Positions 1 through 6,067 of a stretch of DNA of 14,163 bases are shown here, in pieces. The position numbers and the translations under genes are program-made. The stretch spans positions 1-14,163 of the forward strand of contig WRKA01000173.1 of NCBI GenBank assembly GCA_009778265.1, read 5' to 3'. The notes under the pieces were generated by a model that was not told the DNA's origin, ran no database searches, and saw only the letters and a program-made list of their open reading frames with translations. Position 1 is the first letter of the stretch; each line of letters begins with the position of its first letter. The DNA comes from Methanomassiliicoccaceae archaeon. GTDB lineage: Archaea > Thermoplasmatota > Thermoplasmata > Methanomassiliicoccales > Methanomethylophilaceae.

Positions 1-498
1 CCGAGGACCGAGAGCGAGCAGCTTATCGAGGCCGTCGAAAAAGCGATAAACGAATACGAGGGACCTAAAAAGAAGGCTGCGAAACCTAAAGAAAAACCGA
101 AGCCGGCACCCGTCGAAGAAAAAAGGACCGTTCCGTCGGACCCGCTGATCGTGAGCATAGACGAGATGGCGGCGCAGGCGCCGCCCGATGTCCCCGAGGA
201 ACCGGACGGTTATCTTGCGGTATCGGACAGAGAGGACGATTCTCCGCGTTCCGCGTTCTACGGAAAAAAACCGCCGGAAGTTACGATACTGGATACCGCC
301 GGTATAATGATAAGATGGATAAAGCCGACGTTCGGCGGTATGACGAAAGAGGAACTGTTCGACGCGACGATGAGATCGTACGGATGGACCAAACGCGGCA
401 ATATCACGAACGCGCATATGGAAAAGACGTACAACCACATGCTTAGAACAAAACAGATAAAGGAAGAGGACGGAAAGGTGTGCATCATCAAAAAATGA
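1..498 (+). CDS. C-terminal part of an unidentified protein (5' end outside window)
   Basis: The frame is open from base 1 to a TGA at 496-498, so this is the C-terminal end of a longer gene. A GTG at 151 could be read as a start, but the open frame continues through it to the window edge and I see no ribosome binding site there. The first ~50 residues are rich in Lys, Pro, Ala and Glu and look like a disordered linker. The last ~75 residues, from about base 270, look like a compact alpha/beta domain ending in a helix-turn-strand arrangement that could be winged-helix-like. I do not recognise the family. The gene ends about 48 bp before the RNase P RNA gene, on the same strand. Confidence 0.7.
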   Translation, partial: PRTESEQLIEAVEKAINEYEGPKKKAAKPKEKPKPAPVEEKRTVPSDPLIVSIDEMAAQAPPDVPEEPDGYLAVSDREDDSPRSAFYGKKPPEVTILDTAGIMIRWIKPTFGGMTKEELFDATMRSYGWTKRGNITNAHMEKTYNHMLRTKQIKEEDGKVCIIKK

Positions 499-518
499 TG
501 TATGCGTACAACAAAATG

Positions 519-526
519 AAATATCC
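519..526 (+). promoter_or_regulatory. Possible TATA box of the RNase P RNA gene
   Basis: An AAATATCC stretch lies about 25 bp before the inferred 5' end of the RNA (about 545), the normal distance for an archaeal TATA element. A second A/T stretch (CTTTAAAG, 532-539) is too close to the RNA start to act as its TATA box. Confidence 0.35.
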
Positions 527-545
527 GAACACTTTAAAGCAACCC

Positions 546-847
546 GCTAGGAGAGGGAGGGCGACCGACGGTAGGACTTAGGTCCGGCTGAGGAAGGTCC
601 CTCCTCCGACGGGCAAGGTGGGCTGAGAAATTCAGCATGGTGAGAACCATGGCAAGGACCCAGAAACGACACGGACCCGGTAAACAGGATGATCCGCCAG
701 GCGGTGACATTCCCGGGGATCCGGTGAAACGGTGACTCCCCATCGGAGCAAGCCCGAACGGCCGGTATGACCGCCCGTGGACCGGCGGGTAGGGCGCGCA
801 GTTGAATGTCGCCTGAAACAGAAGGGGGCCTACTACCCTCACCTAGC
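546..847 (+). ncRNA. rnpB: RNase P RNA, archaeal form
   Basis: This is the catalytic RNA that trims the 5' leader from pre-tRNAs. Its ends are set by a P1 helix: 547-557 (CTAGGAGAGGG) pairs with 836-846 (CCCTCACCTAG) with one mismatch. The universal core is visible. GAGGAAGGTCC lies at 590-600 (CR-I region), AGTTGAAT at 800-807 matches the AGNNNNAU signature (CR-IV), and ACAGAA lies at 818-823 (CR-V). The long-range P4 helix forms between AGGTCCC (595-601) and GGGGCCT (825-831), allowing one G-U pair. A GAAACGGTGA stretch at about 725 fits the specificity-domain region. The length of about 300 nt is normal for archaea. The last 80 bases (768-847) occur again, exactly, at 3297-3376, so the 3' part of this gene is apparently the attachment site of the inserted cassette. 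The gene itself remains complete. Confidence 0.95.
768..847 (+). repeat. Left copy of the 80-bp direct repeat (attachment-site-like, inside rnpB)
   Basis: These 80 bases are identical to 3297-3376 at an offset of 2529 bp. Identity stops at 767/3296 (A versus G) on the left and 848/3377 (A versus G) on the right. The repeat covers the CR-IV and CR-V core and the 3' strand of P1, ending one base past the last paired base of the RNA. This copy is joined to the 5' part of rnpB and so belongs to the functional gene. Confidence 0.95.
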
Positions 848-890
848 ATTTTCTTCCGAACGCATTTTAATGCTATCGGAAAAGGATCCG

Positions 891-1838
891 TCAATCGCTT
901 CGCCACATATCTTCTATCAGCGATCCGATCTCGGATCCCACCTTGGTTATGGTGCATTTTTTTCCTTTACAGAATTTCTTCTCGTTCTTTATCGCATTGT
1001 CGGTCCTGTCCATAAAATCATAGAAATCCAGATCGTCCTTGGAATATCCTTTTCCTTCCTTCGCCGGGATCGTTCTCAATATCTCATCGAGTTTTCTTTC
1101 CGTGTATCGGACCCCGTCCGTTTTCTCATTCCTCAGCAGTATTTTATCATCAACACCGTCGAGGGCCTCATCGAAATGAAGTAACAACCATAATTCGAAA
1201 CATGGGTTCGTCATGATCGGTCTGAATTTGTTCTCTTCGCAACGGCCGAAAAATCTTCTGCATTTATCCTCGCCCCTGAGTTCGGCATCTCTGTCCACGA
1301 TCACGCAGACGATGTCGCGTTCCTCTCTGTAGTCCATAGGTTCGGGTGCTTTGAAATCAACTTCTTTCTCCGGAGAAAATATTTCCGTGTATGCATCGGA
1401 ACAGACCTCCGATGCCTTCTCCGGATCTTCTATGTATCCGTCACCGTCACATATCGGTCGTAATTTCTCTTTTGCTTTTTCGATCAGAATGTCTATCTTT
1501 TTTCCGAGATCTTGGATATCCTTCTCTTTGATGATCTCGCTTATGAACGTGTTGATGAACAGGTCCGCAGAGTATTTTCCGCGTTTCAGGAAATTGATAT
1601 ACTCTTCCAAAAGCTCCAGTACTCTTTCCGGGTCGCTCAGCCCCGAGTGCTGAGGGTCTCTGTTGAGCGGACATACATCTATCAAGGAGGATATCCTGAG
1701 TTTCGGACGGTTATCACTGACCCCCTGGAAATACTGCACCTCTGTCCTGTACCCTTCGAACGCCAGGATGAATCTGCGTTTGATCTTTTTCTCTCTGCTC
1801 TTACGGCCTATTTCTAGATTATTATTTACCGGCCTCAT
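891..1838 (-). CDS. rloB: RloB-family protein (TOPRIM-like putative nuclease, AbiLii-type)
   Basis: A 315-residue protein. The N-terminal EGYRTEVQYF stretch (residues 28-37) supplies the acidic residue of a TOPRIM-like site. VIVDRDAE around residues 179-186 supplies the Asp-x-Asp pair. NPCFELWLLLHF (211-222) is the hallmark of the RloB family. RloB proteins resemble the nuclease half of OLD-type systems and are found beside an ATPase in abortive-infection-like loci. The ATG at 1838 follows a GAGGA ribosome binding site (1846-1850, minus strand), and the start overlaps the 3' end of the ATPase gene by 17 bp, so the two are translationally linked. The gap of about 145 residues between the Glu and Asp motifs is much longer than I expect for this family (roughly 60), implying an inserted charged helical segment at about residues 70-170. 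The family call is firm; nuclease activity and target are inferred. Confidence 0.88.
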   Translation of the reverse strand: MRPVNNNLEIGRKSREKKIKRRFILAFEGYRTEVQYFQGVSDNRPKLRISSLIDVCPLNRDPQHSGLSDPERVLELLEEYINFLKRGKYSADLFINTFISEIIKEKDIQDLGKKIDILIEKAKEKLRPICDGDGYIEDPEKASEVCSDAYTEIFSPEKEVDFKAPEPMDYREERDIVCVIVDRDAELRGEDKCRRFFGRCEENKFRPIMTNPCFELWLLLHFDEALDGVDDKILLRNEKTDGVRYTERKLDEILRTIPAKEGKGYSKDDLDFYDFMDRTDNAIKNEKKFCKGKKCTITKVGSEIGSLIEDMWRSD

Positions 1839-3165
1839 CTGATCTTCCTCTGAATATCGGAGATATCGGCAAAAATTCAGGCACTCCGCCGTAACGTCCG
1901 TCCATATATGCTTTGTCGATCCTTCTGTCGCTTCTTTCTTTGTACTCTTCTAAAGAATACAATGACGATTCATCACCCTTCTTTTCAATGAACCATATCT
2001 CGTCCCTTCTCAGCAATCCGTATTCCATAAGATATGTTCCGTGGGTCGTGAATATCAATTGGTTCTTCGTTCCGGCTTTTTCGCCAAGGAACGTTCTGAC
2101 GAACTGGCAGGTGAGTTTTGGATGCAATTTGAGATCCAACTCGTCTAAAAGATACACATTATCTTTGTCTTTAGATACTATCATAGCGAGCAGATCATAC
2201 AGTCTTTGGGTACCTTCCGACTCCTCTTCCATTTCGAATAATGCGTCGGGACCTTCATGTGTAAATAGCAGCCTTTTCAGCATCAGTTCGTTATTTTCCG
2301 ATAATGATGCGAAGATCGTTCCGCCTAACGGATCTTTGGATCTGAACATGGAACCCTTGCTGCTGACAAGATTTCTTCGTATGTGGTCCAAATATTCCGC
2401 ACCGAATCTGCGTTCTGCGTTTTCGATGGGTTCGTAACGTATGCCTGTTATCCCGGTACCCATGGCTCCTAATAATCTGACCACTGTCTCTCTTTCATGA
2501 TCGCTGATATTCATCGTGTCGAGCAGGGATGTCTTGGCACCGAATACTTTCATTTTATTGGAGAACCAATTGAACACATCTGAGAAAACAGAAAATCCTT
2601 TTTCGTCCGTCCTCAGTTTTCCGCTCATCATTGTGAGGAACAGTGTGGTCTCAGAGAGTTTTCTGCTGTCGGAGTTTTTCATGTCGGCGATGTATATTCT
2701 CATTCTTTCTCCGTCCTCTCCTTTAAAATCATGATGTATCTCGTTCCCGTTCCTTTGAAAAAGTATTTTGTTCTCACCCTCGATCTTCAGCTCATATAAC
2801 CATTCCGACTCTACCTTTTGTTTGAAAATAAAGAATTCGAATCCGTAAGAGTAATATTTTCCGTTGTTCTCGAACTCGTATTCGAAATAAGACAGTTTGT
2901 CTTTGTTCGCCGCGTTCGATCTGAAATATCTGTTTGAGCGTATAGGTATGCCGAATACGATCATTTTTTTAGACTGTTCGAATGCCTTGATCAGATTGGA
3001 TTTTCCCGATGCGTTCGCGCCGTACACTGCGGACGTTCTCAGAAGACCGATCTCCTCGAACTTATGGATGTGATCCGTATGATCTCTTGTCTCTCCGCTG
3101 ATCATTGACAGTTCTTGCGTCTCATTGAATGACAGAAAGTTCCCGATTCTAAATCTTATAAGCAT
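1822..3165 (-). CDS. rloA: AAA_15/OLD-like ABC-type ATPase (RloA/AbiLi-type), partner of RloB
   Basis: A 447-residue SMC/ABC-like ATPase. The beta strand MLIRFRIGNFLSF at the N-terminus is typical of AAA_15 proteins. Walker A GANASGKSN is at residues 49-57, a signature-like SEGTQR at about 316-321, Walker B LLDELD at 339-344, and a switch His in TTH at 375. Between Walker A and the signature is a long variable region, probably coiled-coil or recognition domain. I start at the ATG at 3165 because GGGGGATG sits about 6 bases upstream and because family members begin at this residue; an ATG at 3180 would add five residues and lacks a ribosome binding site. The gene is first in a two-gene unit with RloB. 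In related systems (AbiL, PARIS, OLD/Gabija-like pairs) the ATPase senses or gates and the TOPRIM partner acts. A phage-defence role is inferred from family and context, not shown here. Confidence 0.9.
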   Translation of the reverse strand: MLIRFRIGNFLSFNETQELSMISGETRDHTDHIHKFEEIGLLRTSAVYGANASGKSNLIKAFEQSKKMIVFGIPIRSNRYFRSNAANKDKLSYFEYEFENNGKYYSYGFEFFIFKQKVESEWLYELKIEGENKILFQRNGNEIHHDFKGEDGERMRIYIADMKNSDSRKLSETTLFLTMMSGKLRTDEKGFSVFSDVFNWFSNKMKVFGAKTSLLDTMNISDHERETVVRLLGAMGTGITGIRYEPIENAERRFGAEYLDHIRRNLVSSKGSMFRSKDPLGGTIFASLSENNELMLKRLLFTHEGPDALFEMEEESEGTQRLYDLLAMIVSKDKDNVYLLDELDLKLHPKLTCQFVRTFLGEKAGTKNQLIFTTHGTYLMEYGLLRRDEIWFIEKKGDESSLYSLEEYKERSDRRIDKAYMDGRYGGVPEFLPISPIFRGRSDEAGK

Positions 3166-3221
3166 TTTTTCATCCCCCATAAATATGTTTACGAATTTTC
3201 CACATAAAAATCTAAATATAG

Positions 3222-3230
3222 TATATAAAT
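3222..3230 (-). promoter_or_regulatory. TATA box for the rloA-rloB operon
   Basis: On the minus strand ATTTATATA lies in a very A/T-rich stretch (about 3205-3243), predicting a transcript start near 3200. This leaves a leader of about 35 bases carrying GGGGGATG before the ATG at 3165. The cassette thus carries its own promoter and does not depend on a host gene. Confidence 0.55.
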
Positions 3231-3296
3231 ATATTCATATAAAGGTTCCTTTCAGAAAATAGAGGAAGTTACAGAACACATTGGTGAAAGAAGATG

Positions 3297-3376
3297 TGAC
3301 CGCCCGTGGACCGGCGGGTAGGGCGCGCAGTTGAATGTCGCCTGAAACAGAAGGGGGCCTACTACCCTCACCTAGC
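3297..3376 (+). repeat. Right copy of the 80-bp direct repeat (detached rnpB 3' end)
   Basis: Identical to 768-847 over 80 bases. It contains the AGNNNNAU and ACAGAA core motifs and the 3' strand of P1, but the 200 bases before it are not RNase P RNA, so it cannot make a functional RNA. It is the second attachment-site copy, and the sequence after it (from 3377) is probably the original downstream flank of rnpB. Confidence 0.95.
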
Positions 3377-3415
3377 GTCCCTTCCGGAAGCCGAAGTATA
3401 ACTGTAATGCCCATT

Positions 3416-3423
3416 CTTATATA
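3416..3423 (+). promoter_or_regulatory. Possible TATA box for the small-protein/GNAT unit
   Basis: CTTATATA lies about 37 bp before the ATG at 3457, giving a predicted short leader of about 10 bases. It starts some 40 bp beyond the right repeat, so this unit has a promoter outside the cassette. Confidence 0.45.
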
Positions 3424-3456
3424 GAACGGGGAATATCTGTTGTATAGTGAAGAAAA

Positions 3457-3708
3457 ATGGCAACAAGCTCATTTTATGAGATGATGAGGATCGACACTCC
3501 GGAAAAGGCTGCGGCCCTGAACGCAGCATATCATGATGCGGAGGAAAGAGGGCCGCTGACGTTTGAAGGTCCGACGTTCGATGAGCTGCTTGAGGAAGGG
3601 AGACAATTCTTAAGAGACAATCCGAATTGGTTGAATGAAGCCGCTGCGGCTGCAAAGGAACGGCTGAAGGAAAGGGGATTTGATCTCTCTGAGCTGACGG
3701 AAGACTGA
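3457..3708 (+). CDS. Small acidic protein, candidate antitoxin to the GNAT protein
   Basis: An 83-residue soluble, acidic, mostly helical protein. A segment reading IDTPEKAAALNAAY (residues 12-25) resembles the start of small proteins that I associate with toxin-antitoxin pairs, although this is recognition by eye and not a search result. The C-terminal half has an Ala-rich helix followed by a charged tail (KERLKERGFDLSEL). No clear DNA-binding motif or membrane segment is visible. The ATG follows a purine-rich stretch (GTGAAGAAAA). The gene lies 39 bp before a GNAT acetyltransferase on the same strand, which is the usual antitoxin-then-toxin order. That the ORF is real is fairly sure; the antitoxin role is inferred from position and size. 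Confidence 0.65.
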   Translation: MATSSFYEMMRIDTPEKAAALNAAYHDAEERGPLTFEGPTFDELLEEGRQFLRDNPNWLNEAAAAAKERLKERGFDLSELTED

Positions 3709-3747
3709 AATTTTTCGAGGCATGAAATAGTTTTCGATAGCTCAACC

Positions 3748-4302
3748 ATGAGTGCGGACCGGGACGTGAACCGAATGAGATCAAAGATCTGTCGATTAAG
3801 CGAATTGATGAACGGAATGGACAAAGAAGAACTTTTATTTTTGTTGGCGGACTTCGAATGTTCCCGAAGCAAGGACAGTGAACGTTTTCTCAGGAGAACG
3901 GCTTTGAAACATGAAACTAAAAGCATCTCGCGAACCTATCTGATGCTGGATATCGATAAGAGCAGAATAATGGGTTACGCCACGTTGGCTTTCAAATGCC
4001 TCGATGTGAAGGATCCCAATGTCGAGCCTGATCTGATAGAGCTCATGAACCTGAACGAGGGCATTGCTCAAGCGTACTTGGTCGGGCAATTGGCAAAGGC
4101 GGATGATGCAGCGCCGGGATCTGGAAAAATTATGCTGGATCATGCATTAAGAATCTTCTCCAAAGGCAAGGATATGTTCGGGTGTCGCATGATCCGCCTT
4201 GATTGCAGAGATGAATTGGTAGATTACTACAGATCTAACAAATTTCAACTCATTGCGAAGAACGAAGAGAAAGACCTCAATCAAATGGCGATCTTCATTT
4301 GA
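3748..4302 (+). CDS. GNAT-family N-acetyltransferase, possible toxin of a TA pair
   Basis: A protein of up to 184 residues. FLRRTALKHETKSISRTYLML (about 47-67), GYATLAFK (76-83), a GSGK-containing acetyl-CoA loop (124-127) followed by a helix, and DYYRSNKFQLI (159-169) form the order expected of a GNAT fold. The overall pattern matches single-domain GNAT proteins seen beside small partner genes. GNAT toxins such as TacT acetylate aminoacyl-tRNA; here the substrate is unknown. The start is uncertain: the ATG at 3748 has no clear ribosome binding site and another ATG lies at 3775. The gene ends 55 bp before the convergent end of the ramA-like gene. Its closeness to the cassette suggests accumulation of accessory genes beside rnpB. 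Confidence 0.78.
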   Translation: MSADRDVNRMRSKICRLSELMNGMDKEELLFLLADFECSRSKDSERFLRRTALKHETKSISRTYLMLDIDKSRIMGYATLAFKCLDVKDPNVEPDLIELMNLNEGIAQAYLVGQLAKADDAAPGSGKIMLDHALRIFSKGKDMFGCRMIRLDCRDELVDYYRSNKFQLIAKNEEKDLNQMAIFI

Positions 4303-4357
4303 TCCGTATCGGAAGAACGTCAGATCGGTTCGAAGAAAGGTGTTTGAAGAAGATGTT

Positions 4358-5986
4358 TCATAACGAAACTTCGAGTTCCGTGAATCTGTACACCCTTTCG
4401 GGACAGTTCATCTCGCACGCTTTGCATGCGGTCCCCAAACAAAGATCGGAACGGACGCATATCTCCGGTCCTTTCATCACCGTCAGCGCCTTTTCGGGAC
4501 ACTCCTTTTCACACTTTTTGCATCCGGTGCATCCTTTGAATCTTCCGAACATCTTCATTCCGACCTCTTCCAGCGAATAGAATCCTCTTCCGATCTCCGG
4601 TATATCGCTTTTGACCACTCTGACCACTTTCGACGGGACCTTGATCTCCGGTAACACGGCGATGCCGCTCATCTGTATCAGATCGTTATACATCTCCATC
4701 GACATGCCCTCGGTCCAGTATGCCAGTTCCAGAACGTACATGTCCTCGAATGTTTTATTGCCGGCGAACATGATATGATTCGCGGATATCGAGTTGGCAA
4801 CGTCCTGCATCCTGTCCAGCATCCTGTCGTCCTTTATCAGATCGTGCGCCATCATCAGCGATGTGTTGCCTAATTGGTATACTTCGTCCAGACGCCGCGG
4901 GATCATGCCGCATATCTGCGCTTTGATCGGATCGACGTACGTTCCGGACGCGCCGGCCATGTACATCACTTTGATGTCCTCGTCATTGATACCGACCTCC
5001 TGGACCAATGTTCTGTGACCGGCCCTTATCGCGCCCATCGCTTTTCCGGCCTCCTGAACATCATGCTCGGAGAACCATACCCCGTCCATAAAATGGATGC
5101 GTTTGTCCGGCGTGGCGATCTCCGGAAGTTTTATGACACCGGACTCAAGTCCCATGGCCATCGCCGACACCACTCCCGTTCCGGTTATCCCTTTCGCACG
5201 GTATTTCAAGATCTTTATTTCTTTTCCGGTGACCGGGTCCACTTTCGACGCGCATAACGGTATCAGGTCGTCGTTAAGGACGAGATTCTCCCACATATCT
5301 TTCTCCGGGGCGATGTTCACATCCGAAATTGCTCCCGGGGCTGCAAGCACGCCGTATTTTATCGACTGACCTTCCATCGCGGGTCCCGCCGCGGCGCTTC
5401 CCGAATATAATTCTCCTTCGTGATACAATCCCATCTCCGCGTTCGTCCCGTAGTCGGTGACCATGCATATCTCTTTCTTCTCAAGCATCCCGGAACGCAT
5501 TATCATCGCTAACGCATCGGCGCCGATCTCGTGCCTTATAGCCGGCGGTATTATCACTTCCGTTCCCGGATCCACGGAAAGCATTCCGATATCGCCGGCG
5601 TTACGGGTGTGCGCTTTCCTGCTAGGTCTCACAACTCCCAGCGTCTTCAGCCGGTTCTCGCCGGCGAATGCGAGATCGCGGACCTCGATGTTCTCGAAAA
5701 GCGATAATTGGATCGGATTTCCGCAGATCGCCACTTTCTTTATCTCTTTGATGTTGTCGGGTCCGTGCAGCCGTATCACATCGTCCACGGTCTTCATGAT
5801 GATCCTGTGACCGGTCTCCGAACCGGACGTCATCCAGAAATGAAGATGGTCCATTATGTTCGCGCCCGGTAAGGGATGCCTTACCGTCACGGCGGTCGAC
5901 AATATCTTCCCTCCTTTGTCCAGATCGACAAGATGAGATCTGAAACCGCTCGTTCCGAGGTCCAACGCTATTCCGTAAGATGCCAT
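4358..5986 (-). CDS. ramA: RamA-type corrinoid protein reductive activator (ATP-dependent)
   Basis: A 542-residue iron-sulphur ASKHA-fold protein, full length for RamA. It reduces the inactive Co(II) state of methyltransferase corrinoid proteins to Co(I) using ATP. The N-terminal ATP-binding fold begins with DLGTSG (9-14). A second phosphate-binding stretch is VTDYGTNAEMGL in the middle, within the DUF4445-like core. The C-terminus carries two 4Fe-4S motifs: Cys 486, 489, 492, 496 (CX2CX2CX3CP) and Cys 516, 521, 524, 528 (CX4CX2CX3CP). The ATG at 5986 has no ribosome binding site, but a TATA-like stretch lies 26 bp upstream, so the mRNA is probably leaderless. It follows the methyltransferase gene by 81 bp on the same strand, consistent with service to the corrinoid protein encoded at 9562-10203. 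Confidence 0.93.
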   Translation of the reverse strand: MASYGIALDLGTSGFRSHLVDLDKGGKILSTAVTVRHPLPGANIMDHLHFWMTSGSETGHRIIMKTVDDVIRLHGPDNIKEIKKVAICGNPIQLSLFENIEVRDLAFAGENRLKTLGVVRPSRKAHTRNAGDIGMLSVDPGTEVIIPPAIRHEIGADALAMIMRSGMLEKKEICMVTDYGTNAEMGLYHEGELYSGSAAAGPAMEGQSIKYGVLAAPGAISDVNIAPEKDMWENLVLNDDLIPLCASKVDPVTGKEIKILKYRAKGITGTGVVSAMAMGLESGVIKLPEIATPDKRIHFMDGVWFSEHDVQEAGKAMGAIRAGHRTLVQEVGINDEDIKVMYMAGASGTYVDPIKAQICGMIPRRLDEVYQLGNTSLMMAHDLIKDDRMLDRMQDVANSISANHIMFAGNKTFEDMYVLELAYWTEGMSMEMYNDLIQMSGIAVLPEIKVPSKVVRVVKSDIPEIGRGFYSLEEVGMKMFGRFKGCTGCKKCEKECPEKALTVMKGPEICVRSDLCLGTACKACEMNCPERVYRFTELEVSL

Positions 5987-6008
5987 GGACGCACATGCGA
6001 ATGTGATA

Positions 6009-6017
6009 TTATAATTT
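6009..6017 (-). promoter_or_regulatory. TATA box of ramA, predicting a leaderless mRNA
   Basis: On the minus strand AATTATAAT is centred about 26 bp before the A of the ATG at 5986. No purine-rich ribosome binding site lies between them. Confidence 0.5.
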
Positions 6018-6025
6018 TACAGAAA

Positions 6026-6038
6026 TGAATGAAAAAAA
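6026..6038 (-). terminator. T-tract terminator after the mtbA-type gene
   Basis: A run of seven T on the minus strand (6032-6038) lies about 30 bases after the TGA of the methyltransferase gene. Archaeal transcription commonly ends at such U-tracts without a strong hairpin. Confidence 0.5.
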
Positions 6039-6067
6039 GTTTGCGGTAAAATGTTTGATGAACGGGA

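Larger units (their letters stand above)
848..3376. mobile_element. Integrated two-gene RloA/RloB cassette bounded by rnpB 3'-end repeats
   Basis: What is seen: a minus-strand operon of two genes (AAA_15-type ATPase and RloB-like protein) between two exact 80-bp copies of the rnpB 3' end. The unit between equivalent points is 2529 bp and looks more A/T-rich than the flanking methyltransferase genes. What is known: integrating elements often use the 3' end of an RNA gene as attachment site and carry a matching copy that rebuilds it. What is inferred: the unit was inserted by site-specific recombination within the repeat, the copy at 3297-3376 being the displaced original end. No integrase or transposase lies inside, so the unit is either a remnant or depends on a recombinase supplied in trans. 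A duplication by homologous recombination is a weaker alternative, because it does not explain the new genes between the copies. Confidence 0.75.

Noticed and set aside
866..882. GCATT-TT-AATGC short inverted repeat near the end of rloB, considered as a terminator
   Set aside because: The loop of two bases is too small, the stem is weak and no T-tract follows on the minus strand.
534..1184. Open frames on both strands across the RNase P RNA gene (for example 547-957 minus and 777-1184 plus)
   Set aside because: They cover a structured RNA gene and the end of rloB, have no ribosome binding sites, and do not resemble proteins.
3262..3276. GAGGAAG followed by ACAGAA just before the right repeat, like the CR-I and CR-V motifs of RNase P RNA
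   Set aside because: In the real gene these motifs are more than 200 bases apart and ACAGAA is already present inside the repeat. The surrounding bases do not match rnpB, so this is probably chance.
3377..4357. A third copy of the rnpB repeat beyond the GNAT gene, which would make the TA pair a second cassette
   Set aside because: I looked through 4303-4357 and the gene ends and found no match to the 80-bp repeat.
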